In this document: positions 35,816-48,370 of the stretch, piece by piece
Layout: each line of letters opens with the position of its first letter
How positions within the stretch are numbered: the stretch's first letter is position 1
From: Camellia lanceoleosa
Lineage: Eukaryota > Streptophyta > Magnoliopsida > Ericales > Theaceae
Assembly (NCBI GenBank): GCA_025200525.1
Contig: CM045763.1
Span: forward strand, 90,315,470 to 90,379,469
Reading direction: 5' to 3'
Length of the DNA: 64,000 bases
Notes under the pieces: model-generated
The model's input: only the letters and a program-made list of their open reading frames with translations
What the model was told of the DNA's origin: nothing
Database searches by the model: none
Translations under genes and position numbers: made by a program

Positions 35816-38800
35816 ATGGTAGATGATATCCCACATGATGGAGCTTCTCTAGAGATAAAGGTGGATCCGGAGTTTGAGCCACTGCCACTTAGTGTTCAAC
35901 TTTTTGACCCGGCGACGTACCATCCCCAGATACACGTGCTACCGCCCGATAGCATTCATCAGTTTAGGGGGTTTGCACGAGGCACACCGGAGAACCTCTT
36001 ACTGCGTGAGCTAGAGTCACATTTATCTCATGGCGCCTCCGAGGTATACACTGCATTCTTGCATTTTCTCAATGTATCTTGCATTGCTTGCCCAATCACA
36101 CTTTTCTACTGCATTACTTATATTACATTTTATCTACTTGTCCTGATCATAGCGGGATTCACGCGCCGTCAGAGGATACGGGACCACCTCCACGAGGGAG
36201 TGGTACATGGAGTTCCCTAACGAAGTTTGCCACATCATTGACAAGGCTGGCTTTGGCTCATTCTGCATGGGGCTCTCATGCCTCATAGTGAGCCAGCCTT
36301 TACTGGGTGCCTTGGTAGAGAGGTGGTGGGATACCACTGATTCCTTTCACTTTTCTACCGTAGGGGAGATGACGATGACTCCTTTCGACTTCTCTATGCT
36401 CACCGGCGTAGAGGTGGGGGGTCATCCGATTCCTTATGATACTGATATGGGCGAGTGGGAGGCCGCTCAGATTTATCTACTGGGGACTCGCCCACCTATC
36501 TCCCGATCAGGGATGGTTCGACACTCGGGTTTGCAGACCACTATAGTGGACACCACGACACCGAGAGGAGATCGAGCAAGATGCCCGAGGTTTCGATATT
36601 CCCTGCTTGGCACTACCTTGTTCACCGACCAAAGTAACACCGCCAGTTATACCTCATGAGTGCCCCGGTGGATCTATCCGTGTTTGACTCTACGATTGGG
36701 GTGGCGCTGCCCCGCCACCTTATACGGTACATGGGCTTGACCTCACGGTGAGTGGACATCCGACAGGAGGCTACTAGAGGGCCTAGGAGGTATATTTTAC
36801 CTTTTCTGCTTTTGCATTCCATGTTGTGCTTTCGCTAGCATACTCAGACACCGCACAATCGCACATTGCACCTTCTGCACAATCGCACACACACAATCTA
36901 CTTTCTGCTTTGCATACTCTATAAACTGCACACACTGCACATTGCATTTTCTGGACATGGCACACATATTCTGCTTTCTGCATTACTTGTACTTATCTGT
37001 TGTATACTCACTATTGTTCTTTCATTTTCTACAACTATGGGTGTACGCCTACTTTCCAAGACTTGCCTCAGAGCTAAAGGTGGAGATGCCACCGTCAGGC
37101 CATACTCTCACCGAGCATGAGGGAGATACCAGTGGAGGTCCCGGGAGTCCTTCTCCTTCTTCCGTCGATACTTTGATACCGTGATCGCAGCTGAGGTAAC
37201 TCAAGCTTCTTTGTTATTTTCGTTTTCCTTCGATTCTGACTCATATGCAATATCTGATGATAGCTAATAATCTGCACATTCTCTATCTACAGATCACTTG
37301 GCAGCCCTGGGCAACAATGCCTGAGGGAGTCGGGGATCAGTTCATTAGTGCCCGAGAGGCTTATCGCTTCTGGTTTCTGCTCGAGAGCCTGGCTTGTCGG
37401 GCATGGTTCTTAGGGAGCGATTTCACGCTGCACCACCGGCTTGCCGAGTCAAGAGTTCGATGCCGCTTCCAGCATATATGAGAGCCACAGAGAAATACAC
37501 TATGCAGGGGATGAGTGATTTCACTAGAGGCTAGGACGCCGACTACTTCTGAGTCGAGGGTGATTAAACAGCCTTCATTCAGGCATACCTCATACCATCT
37601 TTGATTGGAGCCCGTGGTGGTGGGCGGACGAGGGCTCCAATCATGAGAGAGAGGCGGGGGGGCAGAGACGACTAGGACCCATGGCGGGAGAGGTTGTGGG
37701 GCGAGACAGAGGACTGGTGACCAGAGGCTCCTACCCCACTTACTTACTGGCGACATACCGGGGAGGCTTGTTGTAGACCGCCCGAACTCGCTCCGCGCGC
37801 GAGGTCGCAAATTGGGTTCATACTACTGATTCGGACCTGTCACGATTCTCAATCTAATCTCACAAAGTGCAATGTGAGATCGAGAATCACCAAAGAGTCC
37901 AAATCCGCAATTGGTTTTGGAAAATCAATTTTAATAAAAAGCGCCAAACATGGATCGCTTTGTGATTTCAGAGTCGCCCCTAAATATTTTGTTTTTGGAA
38001 AATTTAGGAAACTCACGACTGCGTGCCTAAGGCCACGTGTCCATCATTACCAAAGTTGCTTCGGCTCGAACTTGGGTATGAGAGGGAAAGTCTTGAAATG
38101 AGCACTTCGCTACTCCGATCAAAGATCGCCTCTACTAACATGATATGTTGTTTTTATAAACACAGTGTTCTTATTCCCAAGTATTAATCTAGAATTACTA
38201 TGTGACGCGACAAAGACACAAGTATAGACTAAATCACTCAATTTGGAAGAAAACAACTCATGTTTGTTTTCAAAAATGGTTTGAAAGTGCTACTCGCAAG
38301 TAGGCTAAAACGCGGATTTGCCACCCCCAAGTGGGCTTAAAACAACGTGATTTTGCCACTCCAAGTGGGCTTAAAATGCACATTTTGATGAATTGTTCCA
38401 ATTCAAGTAATGAAGCCTTTATCCACAGGCATTCGTGCGCTTAAACACTTACAGATAGCCTCATGACAAGCATGTCATTCATGGCAATCACTTACACGCA
38501 TGCAAGGCTGCTAAAGCATAAACACTTCCAATGTACTCCAAGCCAAAACAACAACTAGTTAGTAATTAATGCATGATCCTAGCTATGTCAACAATGCCTA
38601 ATGCAACACATGCAAAATGCAACTAAGTAGGCTCGGCTATCTAAGATAGCATATGAATGCAACACTTGATATATGTATTCAAAGAAGTGTATTGAAATAC
38701 AATGCAGTTTGAATGATGCCGAGCCCGGTGTATGCAAGACAAATGAATGATGCAAACATGTAAAGCATAAGGTATGCTAATTAAAATATGCCCTAAAACT

Positions 38801-41800
38801 AACCATTGAAAGTAAGTATAAAAAGGAGAAAGACGCGGGTTGGAAGACATTCACACACACACACACACACTTATTACAACATTTGCCCTCTCGACGGAGG
38901 GTCCGAATAAATGAAAGCTAATTAGCTACACTAATTAAGCTTAACTATTACAAACCAACTAATTAACTAACTAACAAGCTAATTAATTATTACAAACCAA
39001 ATTGAATAACTAGCTAATCTAAGCTAATTAGAATATTACAAAGCACTAAGCTAAATTAATTACAGCACAGGTAATTAACTACAACTAGCTAACAAAAGCG
39101 ATAAATGGCCTCGCGGGCGAGGGAAATATGCATGCTCAGTTGCGTCCACCTGGAAATCCACCGCCCTGCCTCAAGATGCCTTTGTTTGCACTCTTTTGAA
39201 CCTTTGAAAATTACAGGGATTCCCATATTGCTTCTTTCTTGAGGGCTGAAATTCCTCCTATTGCTGCAACAGAGCACAGACAGAGGCAAGACAATGTATT
39301 TGCAAGGAAATGTATGCACTTCCACACTCCTTATCATATCTCAAGCTCAAAGGAGTATGTCACTTGACTCTCAAGCCGACAACCAAGCATTTTCAATGCA
39401 TGGTGGCCAAGATATCAAGCTTACGCAAAACTCAATGAATGCACACATAAGACTCGAAAGGCCTCTACCCTATCATGCACAATCAAGGGCGTCGGCGACC
39501 GACAAATGTGACATGTTTCATCACTATGAGTATGAAACGTCCCACATTTCTCGTGTTTGGATTAACGTCCGATCCAAACACATGCAATACAAACAACATG
39601 CTTATCTTGGCCATGTTTTACTTGATTCATTTTGTTTGCACATTTTAGATTACCAATTAGTCCCTTAATCGGTTAAGTCCAAAAGTGAGAGTCCTCTAGT
39701 TTTGAAAGAGTGAATTAGTGGGATGCAATGGCGTATATTTCAGCACTGAAATGACATGCTAAAGACGCTAAATCATGCAAGACATGCATGCAAGACATGT
39801 TAAAGGCCAAAAACACTAAGGCTAGTGAAAAGCATCACACAAGAGGCATGCAATATCAAGCACAAATGGTCAAACCAGCTATGGACAGACCTAAAACATG
39901 CCAAAACAGAGGCCGAAACATGCTGAAATGATAGCCCAAAAGTTTAGACAAACATGCATGCAAGTTGGCTCACAAGCGAAGCATAAGGCCCAAACCTCAA
40001 ACACAACAAAAGGGCGATAAATGCAAGAATATGGCAGAGGTATATGGTCTGAAATAACATGCCAAATGATGCTATGCCAGGCAAAAAGCTCAAATATGAC
40101 ATGCTAGAGGTCTCAAAGTGCAAGGCTAGCAAATCCAAATACATTATAGCTATGCAAAGCCAAGCATGCATGACCAAAACCACTCAAATTAGACCTAAAG
40201 CATGTTAAAAAAAAGCCAAAAATGTGCTGGAGTAGAGCATACACATGCTAGATCAATAGGCTAAAACATCGAATACACTAGGCTAGTGAACAAAATTGCC
40301 CTACAAGTGCAAGTAGCATGCAAGAGGAAACCAAACCAACCCAAAATAGAGTTATGACATGGCAAATAATGGCTAAAAACATTCTTGAACTAAGCAAATT
40401 CAAGGCACAAAGACATTCTACTTTGCAAGGCTACAAGTAGGATTGCATTACAAGTACAAGAAGCATGCAAGATGTGACCAAGATAGCCAAAAATAGAGTT
40501 ATGGCAGGTCTAAAAAGTCACAAAAATGAGCCTAAACAAAGCCACTAAGAAGTAGAAACACATGCTCTTTTGATAGGCCATCAACACATGCAAACAAAAG
40601 AAGAGGAGGGGGGACCACCCCCACCCATTTGGGGAACTCAAACCATTTTGCGCCTAAATTCCTCTCGAGTTTGGGGTAAGAAGGCCAAAAAGAGATGGTC
40701 CCAAAAGCTTTTAAAAGATAGCAAGAAGCTAAGCAAATAAGGCACAAAAGAGTGAGAGACACCCCTAACTCAAACAAAGCCTCAAACAACCTTTTTAAAC
40801 ACTTTAAAAAAAAGGTTTTTGTAGTTGAAAGCAAGGCCTAAAATAGCATGCAAAGGTGGCCAAATATGCAACCAAAACAAAGCTTTAAAGAGGGTATAGG
40901 CCTCACCCTTGAAGCACAACAAAAACAGCAACTTTCTTGAGCTAAAACCAACTTTCAAAGCTCAAATATGACCTCCAAGAACCTCAGCTCAATGATGGTG
41001 GTGTTTGGCTAGGAGTCTCTTTGCAAAAGTGTGAAGAAAGCTCACTTTCAAGCACCAAAAGAGAAGACAGAGAGAATTCTAGAGAGAGAGAGAGTGAGAG
41101 AGAGAGAGAAGGAGAAATTGCTCCTCAAAATTTTGAACCCTTTGGAAGGGGGAGACACGTCCCCTTATATAGAATATGCAAGCCAAAGCTTGTTTGAATC
41201 CCTCCCTACACGTGTAGAGAGGATGCATTCTGTGCCTAACAGCTGGCACCAAAAATATCTACAAAAGCTAAAAAATGGCCGTGTCGACCACTTAAAGTGG
41301 TTGACTGACCACCCCCCTAGTTCATCGACCACCTCAGGTGGTCGACAGGGGAAAAAACTAGTCGATAGGGTAAAAAAAGGGTCTCCCAAGAGAGGAGAAG
41401 GTGGTGGCAGGCTGGAGACCACCTAAGGTGGTCGACCGACCACCCACCCTAGCCGACCGACCACCTAAAGTGGCTGGCAAAGGAGAAAACTGGTCAACAG
41501 GGAAGAAAAGTGGTCTACGCCACTTCTTCTCCCTCCAGGAAAAATGGGGGACCAAGGGTTGGCTTAAAACAAGCAAAAAACCAAGAAAGTTCAGAGACTT
41601 AGAGGCAAGGCGCGCAGCCGAAAACCTTGGGGACTCCAAACGAGCACGAACATTGGCAATCATCGAGCACTCAAACGATGACTTCCAAGTCTTTAGGACG
41701 GTCAAAAATAAGGTGTCTACACTTGCCAGATCCCCATTGAGCTCGCATCAGCTGGGCATGAACTTGTCGGAGTTCGGGGCCCGACTCTAGTATGTATCAT

Positions 41801-42550
41801 ACTTTACATTTTGCATATTTACTTCATTTCAATTATGCTTTATAGAACACTGATCTTCTCAACGCACTTGCAAGCACCCATAGAGTACACCGGGCAGGCC
41901 CTCGAGCTAGTGGCTTCCCTGACAGAGATAGTGTAGAGGAGCATGAACCTGTTCAGCCTCTACAAGATTTCGGTAATTTCCTTCAATTCACACTTCATGC
42001 CATGAAACTTCCTACCAATACATCAGCATTTCAAACATAATCTGTTCTACACTGCACTGTTCTGACACACTGTATTCAAACACCACATTCAAACACTGCA
42101 CTCAAACACCATATTCAAACACTGCATTTGATATACACCACGACTGATGTATTTGACAAACTGCCCTTTCAGATCCCAGCCGCATCGGACATTCTAGCGG
42201 GAGCTACAGCAGGGCCATCGGCACCTCCTCCGATAGTAGAGAGAAAAAGACGGGAGGTTCTAGCTCATAGCTTAGGCAGAGCTAGGGGTGCACGTGACGA
42301 GAGTGGCCCTTCAGAGCCTGTTCCGGACGATGATGACAATGAAATGAGTGAGGACGATGAGGCAGCGAGTCCACAGTTAGAGTCATCTGAGGATAGAGAG
42401 GTCGACGCTGGCTCAGATTCTGAGGGTGAAGATGATGCTGAGGTCAGTTCGGCAGCTAGCTCAGACACGGGGGCCTCTGATAGCGGCGTTGATGGTGATA
42501 GGCCTAAGTCCATGCCCAGGAAGAGGACGAAGAGGGCCTCTCAATCCTAA
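35816..42550 (+). pseudogene. PMD1: plant mobile domain (MAIN-like) gene, right copy, broken
   Basis: Exons at 35816-36043 (MVDDIPHDGASLEIKVD start), 36153-36789, about 37035-37195, about 37305-37837, then after solo LTR E 41722 to about 41790, about 41846-41972 and 42173-42550. The first half of exon 2 is better than in the left copy: RWWDTTDSFHFSTVGEM is open where the left copy has TAG, and CGA replaces TGA at the next stop. From about 36530 to 36750 it is scrambled where the left copy is clean, so the two copies complement each other in quality. The stop in the sixth exon and the odd AA acceptor of exon 3 are shared, so they are likelier real. The last exon encodes an acidic Ser/Asp/Glu tail ending in PRKRTKRASQS. 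Confidence 0.8.
37838..41721 (-). mobile_element. Solo LTR E (3.9 kb) inside PMD1, right copy
   Basis: Same insertion point as 6148-10039. Long clean stretches differ from the left copy by about 1 %, with small indels such as an extra stretch near 39780. The minus-strand TATA box is at 41163-41173 and the four 13-bp palindromes at about 41289-41474. No coding frame is trusted; apparent frames such as 39261-39668 lack family features. Confidence 0.7.
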
Positions 42551-43095
42551 GGTGGATGGCACTGGTCTAGATGTTTTTGCTTAGTCTCTTTTTGCTTTTT
42601 TCTTTTAGCTAGTAGTGTTAGCACATTGTACAGTTTTATTTTCTTAAAAAATTGTACCTGTTTGTAAAAAGAAACCATGATTGGAATGAAAATCAGCTTT
42701 TTGATGAAACATGTTGTGCTTTACATTCTAAGCATCGCATTGCACCATTTTACACAAAAATGGGTTTTGATGAAAATTGAATATTATACATTGTATTGGC
42801 AACTTCTTATTCAGGTAATGAACTGACCAACACATACCAGACAGAGTAAAATAACTCAATGAACAGTTAATACAACAGCTCGATAAATAATGCAATAACT
42901 TAATAAGCAAAAAAAACATCAATACAACTCAATAAGCAACAACAAAACAACTCGATAAACAACGCAAAACAACATAAAAAGTGACTCAACAAAACTCTTA
43001 CAACAAGGCGAAAAAATGCACCAAGAGTATAACAAAACACAGGTTCTCAACACTCCCAATACATAGGAAAGCCATAGGAATTATGTCAGCTATAG
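42551..43095. other. Interval between PMD1 and PMD2, right copy
   Basis: Almost identical to 10869-11417. It holds a possible PMD1 3' end and AT-rich repeats of AATAAGCAAC words. No gene is seen. Confidence 0.6.
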
Positions 43096-43200
43096 GCAGT
43101 GGTTGTCGGCCACCAAAAGTGGTCATAATACTAACGGCCGGTCGGCCTACAAAGTGGCTTCTGGCCGCCACCAACACTGGTCGGTCGGCCACTAGTGTAG
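43096..43200 (+). promoter_or_regulatory. TCGGCCAC motif cluster upstream of PMD2, right copy
   Basis: Counterpart of 11418-11520, with TCGGCCACC, GGTCGGCC and GGTCGGCCACT. The middle units are damaged by indels. Confidence 0.4.
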
Positions 43201-43302
43201 GGAACCTCTAGATTACTGCCACCTATCTTCCACTCAGCACCTTATCTTCTACAAAAGTTAGGACTTCATAGTTTCTTTATTCCAGCTCAATTTTTGCCGT
43301 AA

Positions 43303-44580
43303 ATGGAGCCATTCTTCACCAAAAAACTCTCAAATTGGATTGCAACTCCGGATAGCTCGGAAAAAGTGAATTTTCGGGGTTTCGGGATAAATGCACTATT
43401 CCCGCTAAGTCGTACTGTGCTGTGCTTTCTGTTCCTTCATACCGTGGCTAGATGTTGGAACCCGGTTACACATGTGTTTAACATCGGGGGGCATGAGATG
43501 TGCCCTACAATTGAAGAATTCCAACTTTTGATGGAATCCCCGCGTGATGAGGAAATCCTATCCCAATTCCGTTTTAGTCACATCCAGGCTTTAGGACGGA
43601 TGTGTAGGCTCACTTTACATGAGGCTCAATCCTTGGTTCACAATGGAGAGTTAGACATTCCTAGTTTGATTCATCAGTTTTCTGATGTCGGCGACCGTCT
43701 TTGGCAAGGTTTTCGGCAACATGCCTACTGTTTGTGTATGCTAGCTCATTTTCTTCATGCCCCTGGCTTCGGTGGGTCTACCATTCGTTTGATCGAAGTA
43801 GCCCAAGGCTTGAAAGAGGGCAAGAGCTGTATTGGCTTGGCATTGGCTGAGACTTTGATAGGCTTGGATGCTTTCCACCGACGAGAAACAACCAAATTCG
43901 CAGGAAGTCCACTACTCTTGCAGGTAATGTTTCCCACCCTGTCTCACATGCGTTTCTTACATCACTCAGCCCTCAGGCTCTGTTTCTCTCTCAAAACCCT
44001 TTCTCACTTTTCTCTCCACATACATCTCTCTATTCTTTAATCTCTCTTATTTTTCATCCCTCCCCATATATGGCTCATGGATAAGTTGAAAGTAGTGGAC
44101 TCTTGCCCGGTATATTCAGCGCGCGGCTATTTCTTTCGCCAACGACTAGTTGATTTCCCAAACGACGGGTGGTGGTGCCATTAGACGTACAACAGGTCTG
44201 CCATTGACATTGCTTGGCGTTGCCTCTAGTTTGATTTGCCCGAGATGAGCTACGACATGTCTCGACAACCTGGCATTCAGTTGATTGGCTTGACACACTG
44301 TGTCTTCTATTTCCTATTCCGGTTCAAGCGTCAGTTTGGACATGACTAGATTTTCCCAGAAGAGAGGGTAGAGTACCCAGCTTCATTTTTAACCCGAGGT
44401 TCATAACTAGCTCGATATCCTACGGTATGGAGGACAAGAGAACTTCTGGCTCCCGCTTCCAATTTCAGTTGCGTCCTTTCAGGTGAATGCATAGCTTGGC
44501 TTGAGGATGAGACACAAACCGAGCCTACTTTAGCATCTGAAGCTTCCACAACCTCTGGGAGGGGACGCAGGAACACCTGA
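43303..44580 (+). pseudogene. PMD2: second PMD-like gene, right copy, broken
   Basis: First exon 43303-43923 (207 codons, donor CAG/GTAATG) is fully open and about 97 % identical to the left copy by eye, with FRGFGINALFPLSR near residue 26. Second exon from about 44071 to TGA 44578-44580 carries WLMDKLKVVDSC, PEMSYDMSRQPGIQL and CIAWLEDETQTEPTL. It ends eight codons later than the left copy (a GGG/CGG-rich stretch is missing there). Stops inside exon 2 (TAG near 44347, TAA near 44405) are shared with the left copy, so this gene is probably truly dead. There is no clear AG before exon 2. Function unknown beyond the PMD/DUF7745-like resemblance. Confidence 0.65.
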
Positions 44581-45261
44581 CTCATCTGTACCCCAAGTTC
44601 GTTGCTTTGATCTGTACTTTCAAGTTTTCCTTTTGAATGTAATAAAAAGCAACTTTGATTTAAATCAAAAGGTAGAGAACTCTGTATTGAAATCAATGAA
44701 ATTGAAGGTTGTGGGCACTGAAAATTTTCCTTTTGGTCCAAAAATGGTCTAAGTTGTAAAAAGATTAATTTGAACAAAATCAACATTTATTAAAACTTTT
44801 CAAAACCATTTTCGATAAGGATCACAACTGGACACACCCAAAATCTATCCTTGAGATGTACAACCCCAAATCCATCAAATGGAAAGTTGCCTCTTGTTTG
44901 AATAGCACTGCACTGTACTATAACTAGCTTCCATAGTGAAGACCATAACTGAACTCTTGGATGCAGAAAAGACAAAGATGACTTGAACAATCTCATGGAC
45001 ACAGTTGATTTGGAAGCGTTTATGGCTGGACTTCATAATAAAGTTTCTTACGTATCCCAAAGACGGGAATCAAGCCTTACGTAGTTCAGTTCGGGTTTAC
45101 TCGGGTATTAACACTCTTCTTTTGCACTCTAACTTTTGCCAAGGCTGCCATTTTTGGGTTTTCAACCTTGTGAGCTCAGTTTTTCTTTTCTTTTTTTCTA
45201 ATTTTTTGTACTCTAACTTTTGCCTAGGTCGACCTTTCGGGTTTTTGACCTAGCGAGTCTC
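44581..45261. other. Interval between PMD2 and the end of pol B, right copy
   Basis: Same as 12869-13566. It holds the probable element B 3' region (AACTACGTAAGGCTTGATTC on the minus strand) and no clear LTR edge. A minus frame at 44346-44786 overlaps PMD2 antisense and has no family features. Confidence 0.5.
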
Positions 45262-45511
45262 TCAAGGGTAGTATTTCTTTAACTTGTCCATGTTGATTGG
45301 TTAGAAGAATTCAAGGCCATCTAGGTCCATAAGAATGACAGCTCCACCCGACCAGATAGATTTGATAATGTAAGGACCAGTCTAATTGGGTCTGAACTTG
45401 CCCTAGGGTCATGGATGGGAGCTCGGTTGTCTTTGAGAACTAAATCCCCTTTCTTCAAATTCATGGACTTAACTTTCTTGTTGAAAGCCCTAGCAATCCT
45501 ACGTTGATAAC
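45262..45511 (-). pseudogene. Element B integrase C-terminal piece, right copy
   Basis: Ends at TGA 45264-45262 after KLKKYYP. It is cut by element A at 45511, where the first codons are shared with the ATAAC duplication. The frame matches the integrase core at 57294-57905 when the insertion is disregarded. One in-frame stop (FF, TAA, PIN) and a short frame change are shared with the left copy. Confidence 0.85.
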
Positions 45512-46326
45512 TGAGAGGGGAGATTTGCACCGGACAGCACGGTCGAGCTACGGTAACGCGTGTTGCGATAAACCTCACGGTGCCGAGCTGCTTTCTCAAT
45601 GGGCGCGGTTGTCCGGCCTATCGTGCACGACTGAGGTAGATTGACTGACCAGGTGTGGAGTATGGCCTGGCTGAGCTATAAGGCAGACACTCGGCCGGAC
45701 GCGCAACCGAGCTAGTCGTATTCCAGATTGAATCTAGGCCGAGAGGAGGACCAGCATGCTTCACCTTCAGTTAACCCGGAGGGAGTTTGGACCGGGATGG
45801 TGGTCGGCGTGCACTCGGCCGGATAGCTTAGAAGCTCGGTCGTGTTATCTGTGGTTGTGATTTTCTCTAAGGAATAGGCCGGTTGTGGTATGCCGATCAG
45901 GTGTGCCACTTGGGCCAATGGCGTGGTGGAGAGGAAATCTGCTCCAGGCACGCATCAATACCGTTTGGTAGTTTTACGCTTACTATTTGGGGTTTTTTGG
46001 CCTTTACATGTGTAAGATGGTGGGAGGCGAAACCGCCACCGCCCAGAAAGGACAAGGGAGGTATGGCAAGACAATCTCGAGGTCAGATAGCCAACCTAGA
46101 AATAGGAATGGAAGATGAACGTTAGAGGTATGTAATCCGAACGACTCTTTCTCTCTCTAAAAACTATATTCTTCTTCCCCAAGTGATCTAACTTGATCGT
46201 CGGAGGGTCTATCTAGCAACCCACCACCCGGGCAACTCACCGTTTCTTTGTTGCCAGGTTAAACGCCATCACGTGAAGCTTGAGTCCATGGAGTACGGAA
46301 AGCACCGAATATTTCGCCCCCGTACA
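45512..46326 (+). repeat. Element A 5' LTR, right copy
   Basis: From TGAGAGGGGAG to CCCCGTACA. It shares ends and most of its length with 56470-57293. The differences between them are mainly C/T and G/A. Confidence 0.95.
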
Positions 46327-46327
46327 A

Positions 46328-46346
46328 TTGGCGCCGTTTGTGGAAA
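46328..46346 (+). other. Element A primer binding site, right copy
   Basis: TTGGCGCCGTTTGTGGAAA starts one base after the LTR. TGGCGCCGTT can pair with the 3' end of a tRNA-Asp-like primer. Confidence 0.75.
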
Positions 46347-46394
46347 GTTCTTTGATACTCAAACCTTGCTTTTCAAGCTTCTTCGACCATTTCC

Positions 46395-48370
46395 ATGGCC
46401 AACAACGACGAAACTCCACTGTCCGTCGTCGATGGTATCACACCAGAGTCTGTTCGACGGAGAGAAGGCCCCCCGAATGTTCCAGCCATGGCGGGCCTAG
46501 AAACTTCTTCGCGAGGTGCGCGAGACAAACGCGGAAGGAGCACTAATTGCTCAAAGAGTCTAGAGGGCCGCTTGGTGGAGTCCCACGCCTTCCTGGAGAA
46601 CAAACTCAAAGACCAGGACGCCCTCATCCACAAGATGGTGGCTGAGATGGAGATGCTGAAACACCAGATTAAGGGAAAGGGTGTTGCTGGAGAGGGCAAC
46701 CTCAGTGAGCGCACCCCGTCTCCTCATTCTAGTAGTCGCCGCCAGGAAAGAACACACACTCTCTCTCTATCACCAGAAACTATGGGGTTGGAGATTCCGA
46801 CCCAGTGGAGGGCAGGTCCCCCATATGCGACAGCACCTACCGCCCCTCGCCCCCGTCGTCGACGTCACGATACTCTTTTTCCACCCGTTCCAGAGACTTG
46901 AGGGATGTGTTGGAGGAGAGGGCGCGCCGTCAAGAGGCTCAGAGAGTGCTAGCGTTGTAGAGGTTGAGCACCCAAGTTCATTGTAGTAAAGAAGTGGCAA
47001 TGCCAGCGCCCCGGATGATGGCCCCTGCACTAGTGGAGAAAGAGCTAGCGAGACTTACGGCCAAGCCGCTGTCACCAGAAATCGAGAGTACACTACTCCC
47101 TGCCGGATTCCACCAGCCTAAGTTCACCTTGTACGACGGCAAGACGGATCCGTACATGCACGTGAGTCATTATCGGCAAGTAATGGCTGGCCACCGGCGC
47201 AATGACGCCTTGATGTGCCTCATATTCCCAGCAAGCTTGGGAGAATTGGGCCTGAAATGGTTCGAAAGGCTTCCAAAGGGGAGTATCGAGGGGTGGCAGC
47301 AGCTAGCGGAAGCCTTCGTCACCAGATTCAAGACCAACACACGAACACCCAAGGAGGTCGACCATCTCCTGAGCGTCAAGATGGAGTCTGGAGGCTCGTT
47401 GAAGGCATACAATGCGAAGTACTGGGAAACTTACAATGAGATCCTCGATTACCCTACCAATCTAGCTATTACTCAATACAAACGGGGTCTCCCAGTCGGA
47501 CATAGGCTGTGAGATTCGCTTACTATGCACCAACCTACGACAATGGAGTCATTGATGCAGCGGATTAATGAACACATCCGTGTGGAGGATGATACTACCT
47601 CCGCAACCGAGAAGGCTAACCCGGTGACGGCGGACAGAAGAGTGGCGGGGAAAGTTCACTCGGTCAGGCAGGAGGACAACCGCCCAAACGACCGATCAAA
47701 AGATCAACGTCGTGGCCCAAACCGTGATGATAGAAACAAAGGTCACAGAAATAATCGAGCTAACGCTCCCCGTGATGAAGAGGAGGACGCCAAGAGGAAA
47801 TTGAAGGCGAGAACGGGTATCACCACGGTCTTCAAAATTCCTATTTACTACATACTAAGTGAAATCCGGAGTGAACCCTTAAATGCCGGGCCGCCAAGTT
47901 GGGGAGTGCACAGAGAGGGTTCAACTCACGGTATCAATGCACCTTCCATGAAGAACGGGGGGCACCGAATAGAGGACTGCTTGCCGCTCAAACAACACTT
48001 GGAGGAGCTGGTGGCGGCGGGGCATCTTAACCAATATATAGATGGGGGTATGAAGGCCACCCCACCAGGACAAATCGAGCCCAACGGCCTAGCCACCCTA
48101 GAGGCAACGGCCCAAGGCGTAATCAATGTTATCTACGGCATCATCGAACCAGTAAGGGTCTGCGAGCTACGAGGGATGATTAAAAAGGCCGAGCACATAA
48201 GGGAAGTGCTCTCGGTTCAGCCTGCTGTGAAGAAAGGGAAGACCGAGGAGATGGACTTCCTTACCTTTTCAAGCAAAGATTTGGAGAGGATTCAAATGCC
48301 CCACAACGACGCACTAGTGGTAACTCTTCGCGTCAAGGATTTCGACATCAAGAGGATCTTGATCGACTAG
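46395..48370 (+). pseudogene. Element A gag, right copy
   Basis: N-terminal part 46395-46901 (168 codons; start MANNDETPLSVVDG; charged coiled-coil stretch LENKLKDQDALIHKMV) ends at TGA near a frame change. The capsid frame is 46964-47512: LYDGKTDPYMHVSHYRQVM, IFPASLGELGLKWFERLP, FVTRFKTN. It stops at TGA 47510-47512, which the left copy reads as CGA. The next frame, 47525-48370, has the basic NDRSKDQRRGPNRDDRN stretch and an HLEELVAAGHLNQYI block like that of element C. It then runs into the protease active site, where TAG 48368-48370 falls directly before GSS. No standard CCHC knuckle is visible. Confidence 0.88.

Noticed and set aside
44346..44786. 146-codon minus frame antisense to PMD2
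   Set aside because: Low-complexity Leu/Ser-rich translation, shorter and shifted in the left copy, and fully explained as a shadow of PMD2 exon 2 and its 3' region.
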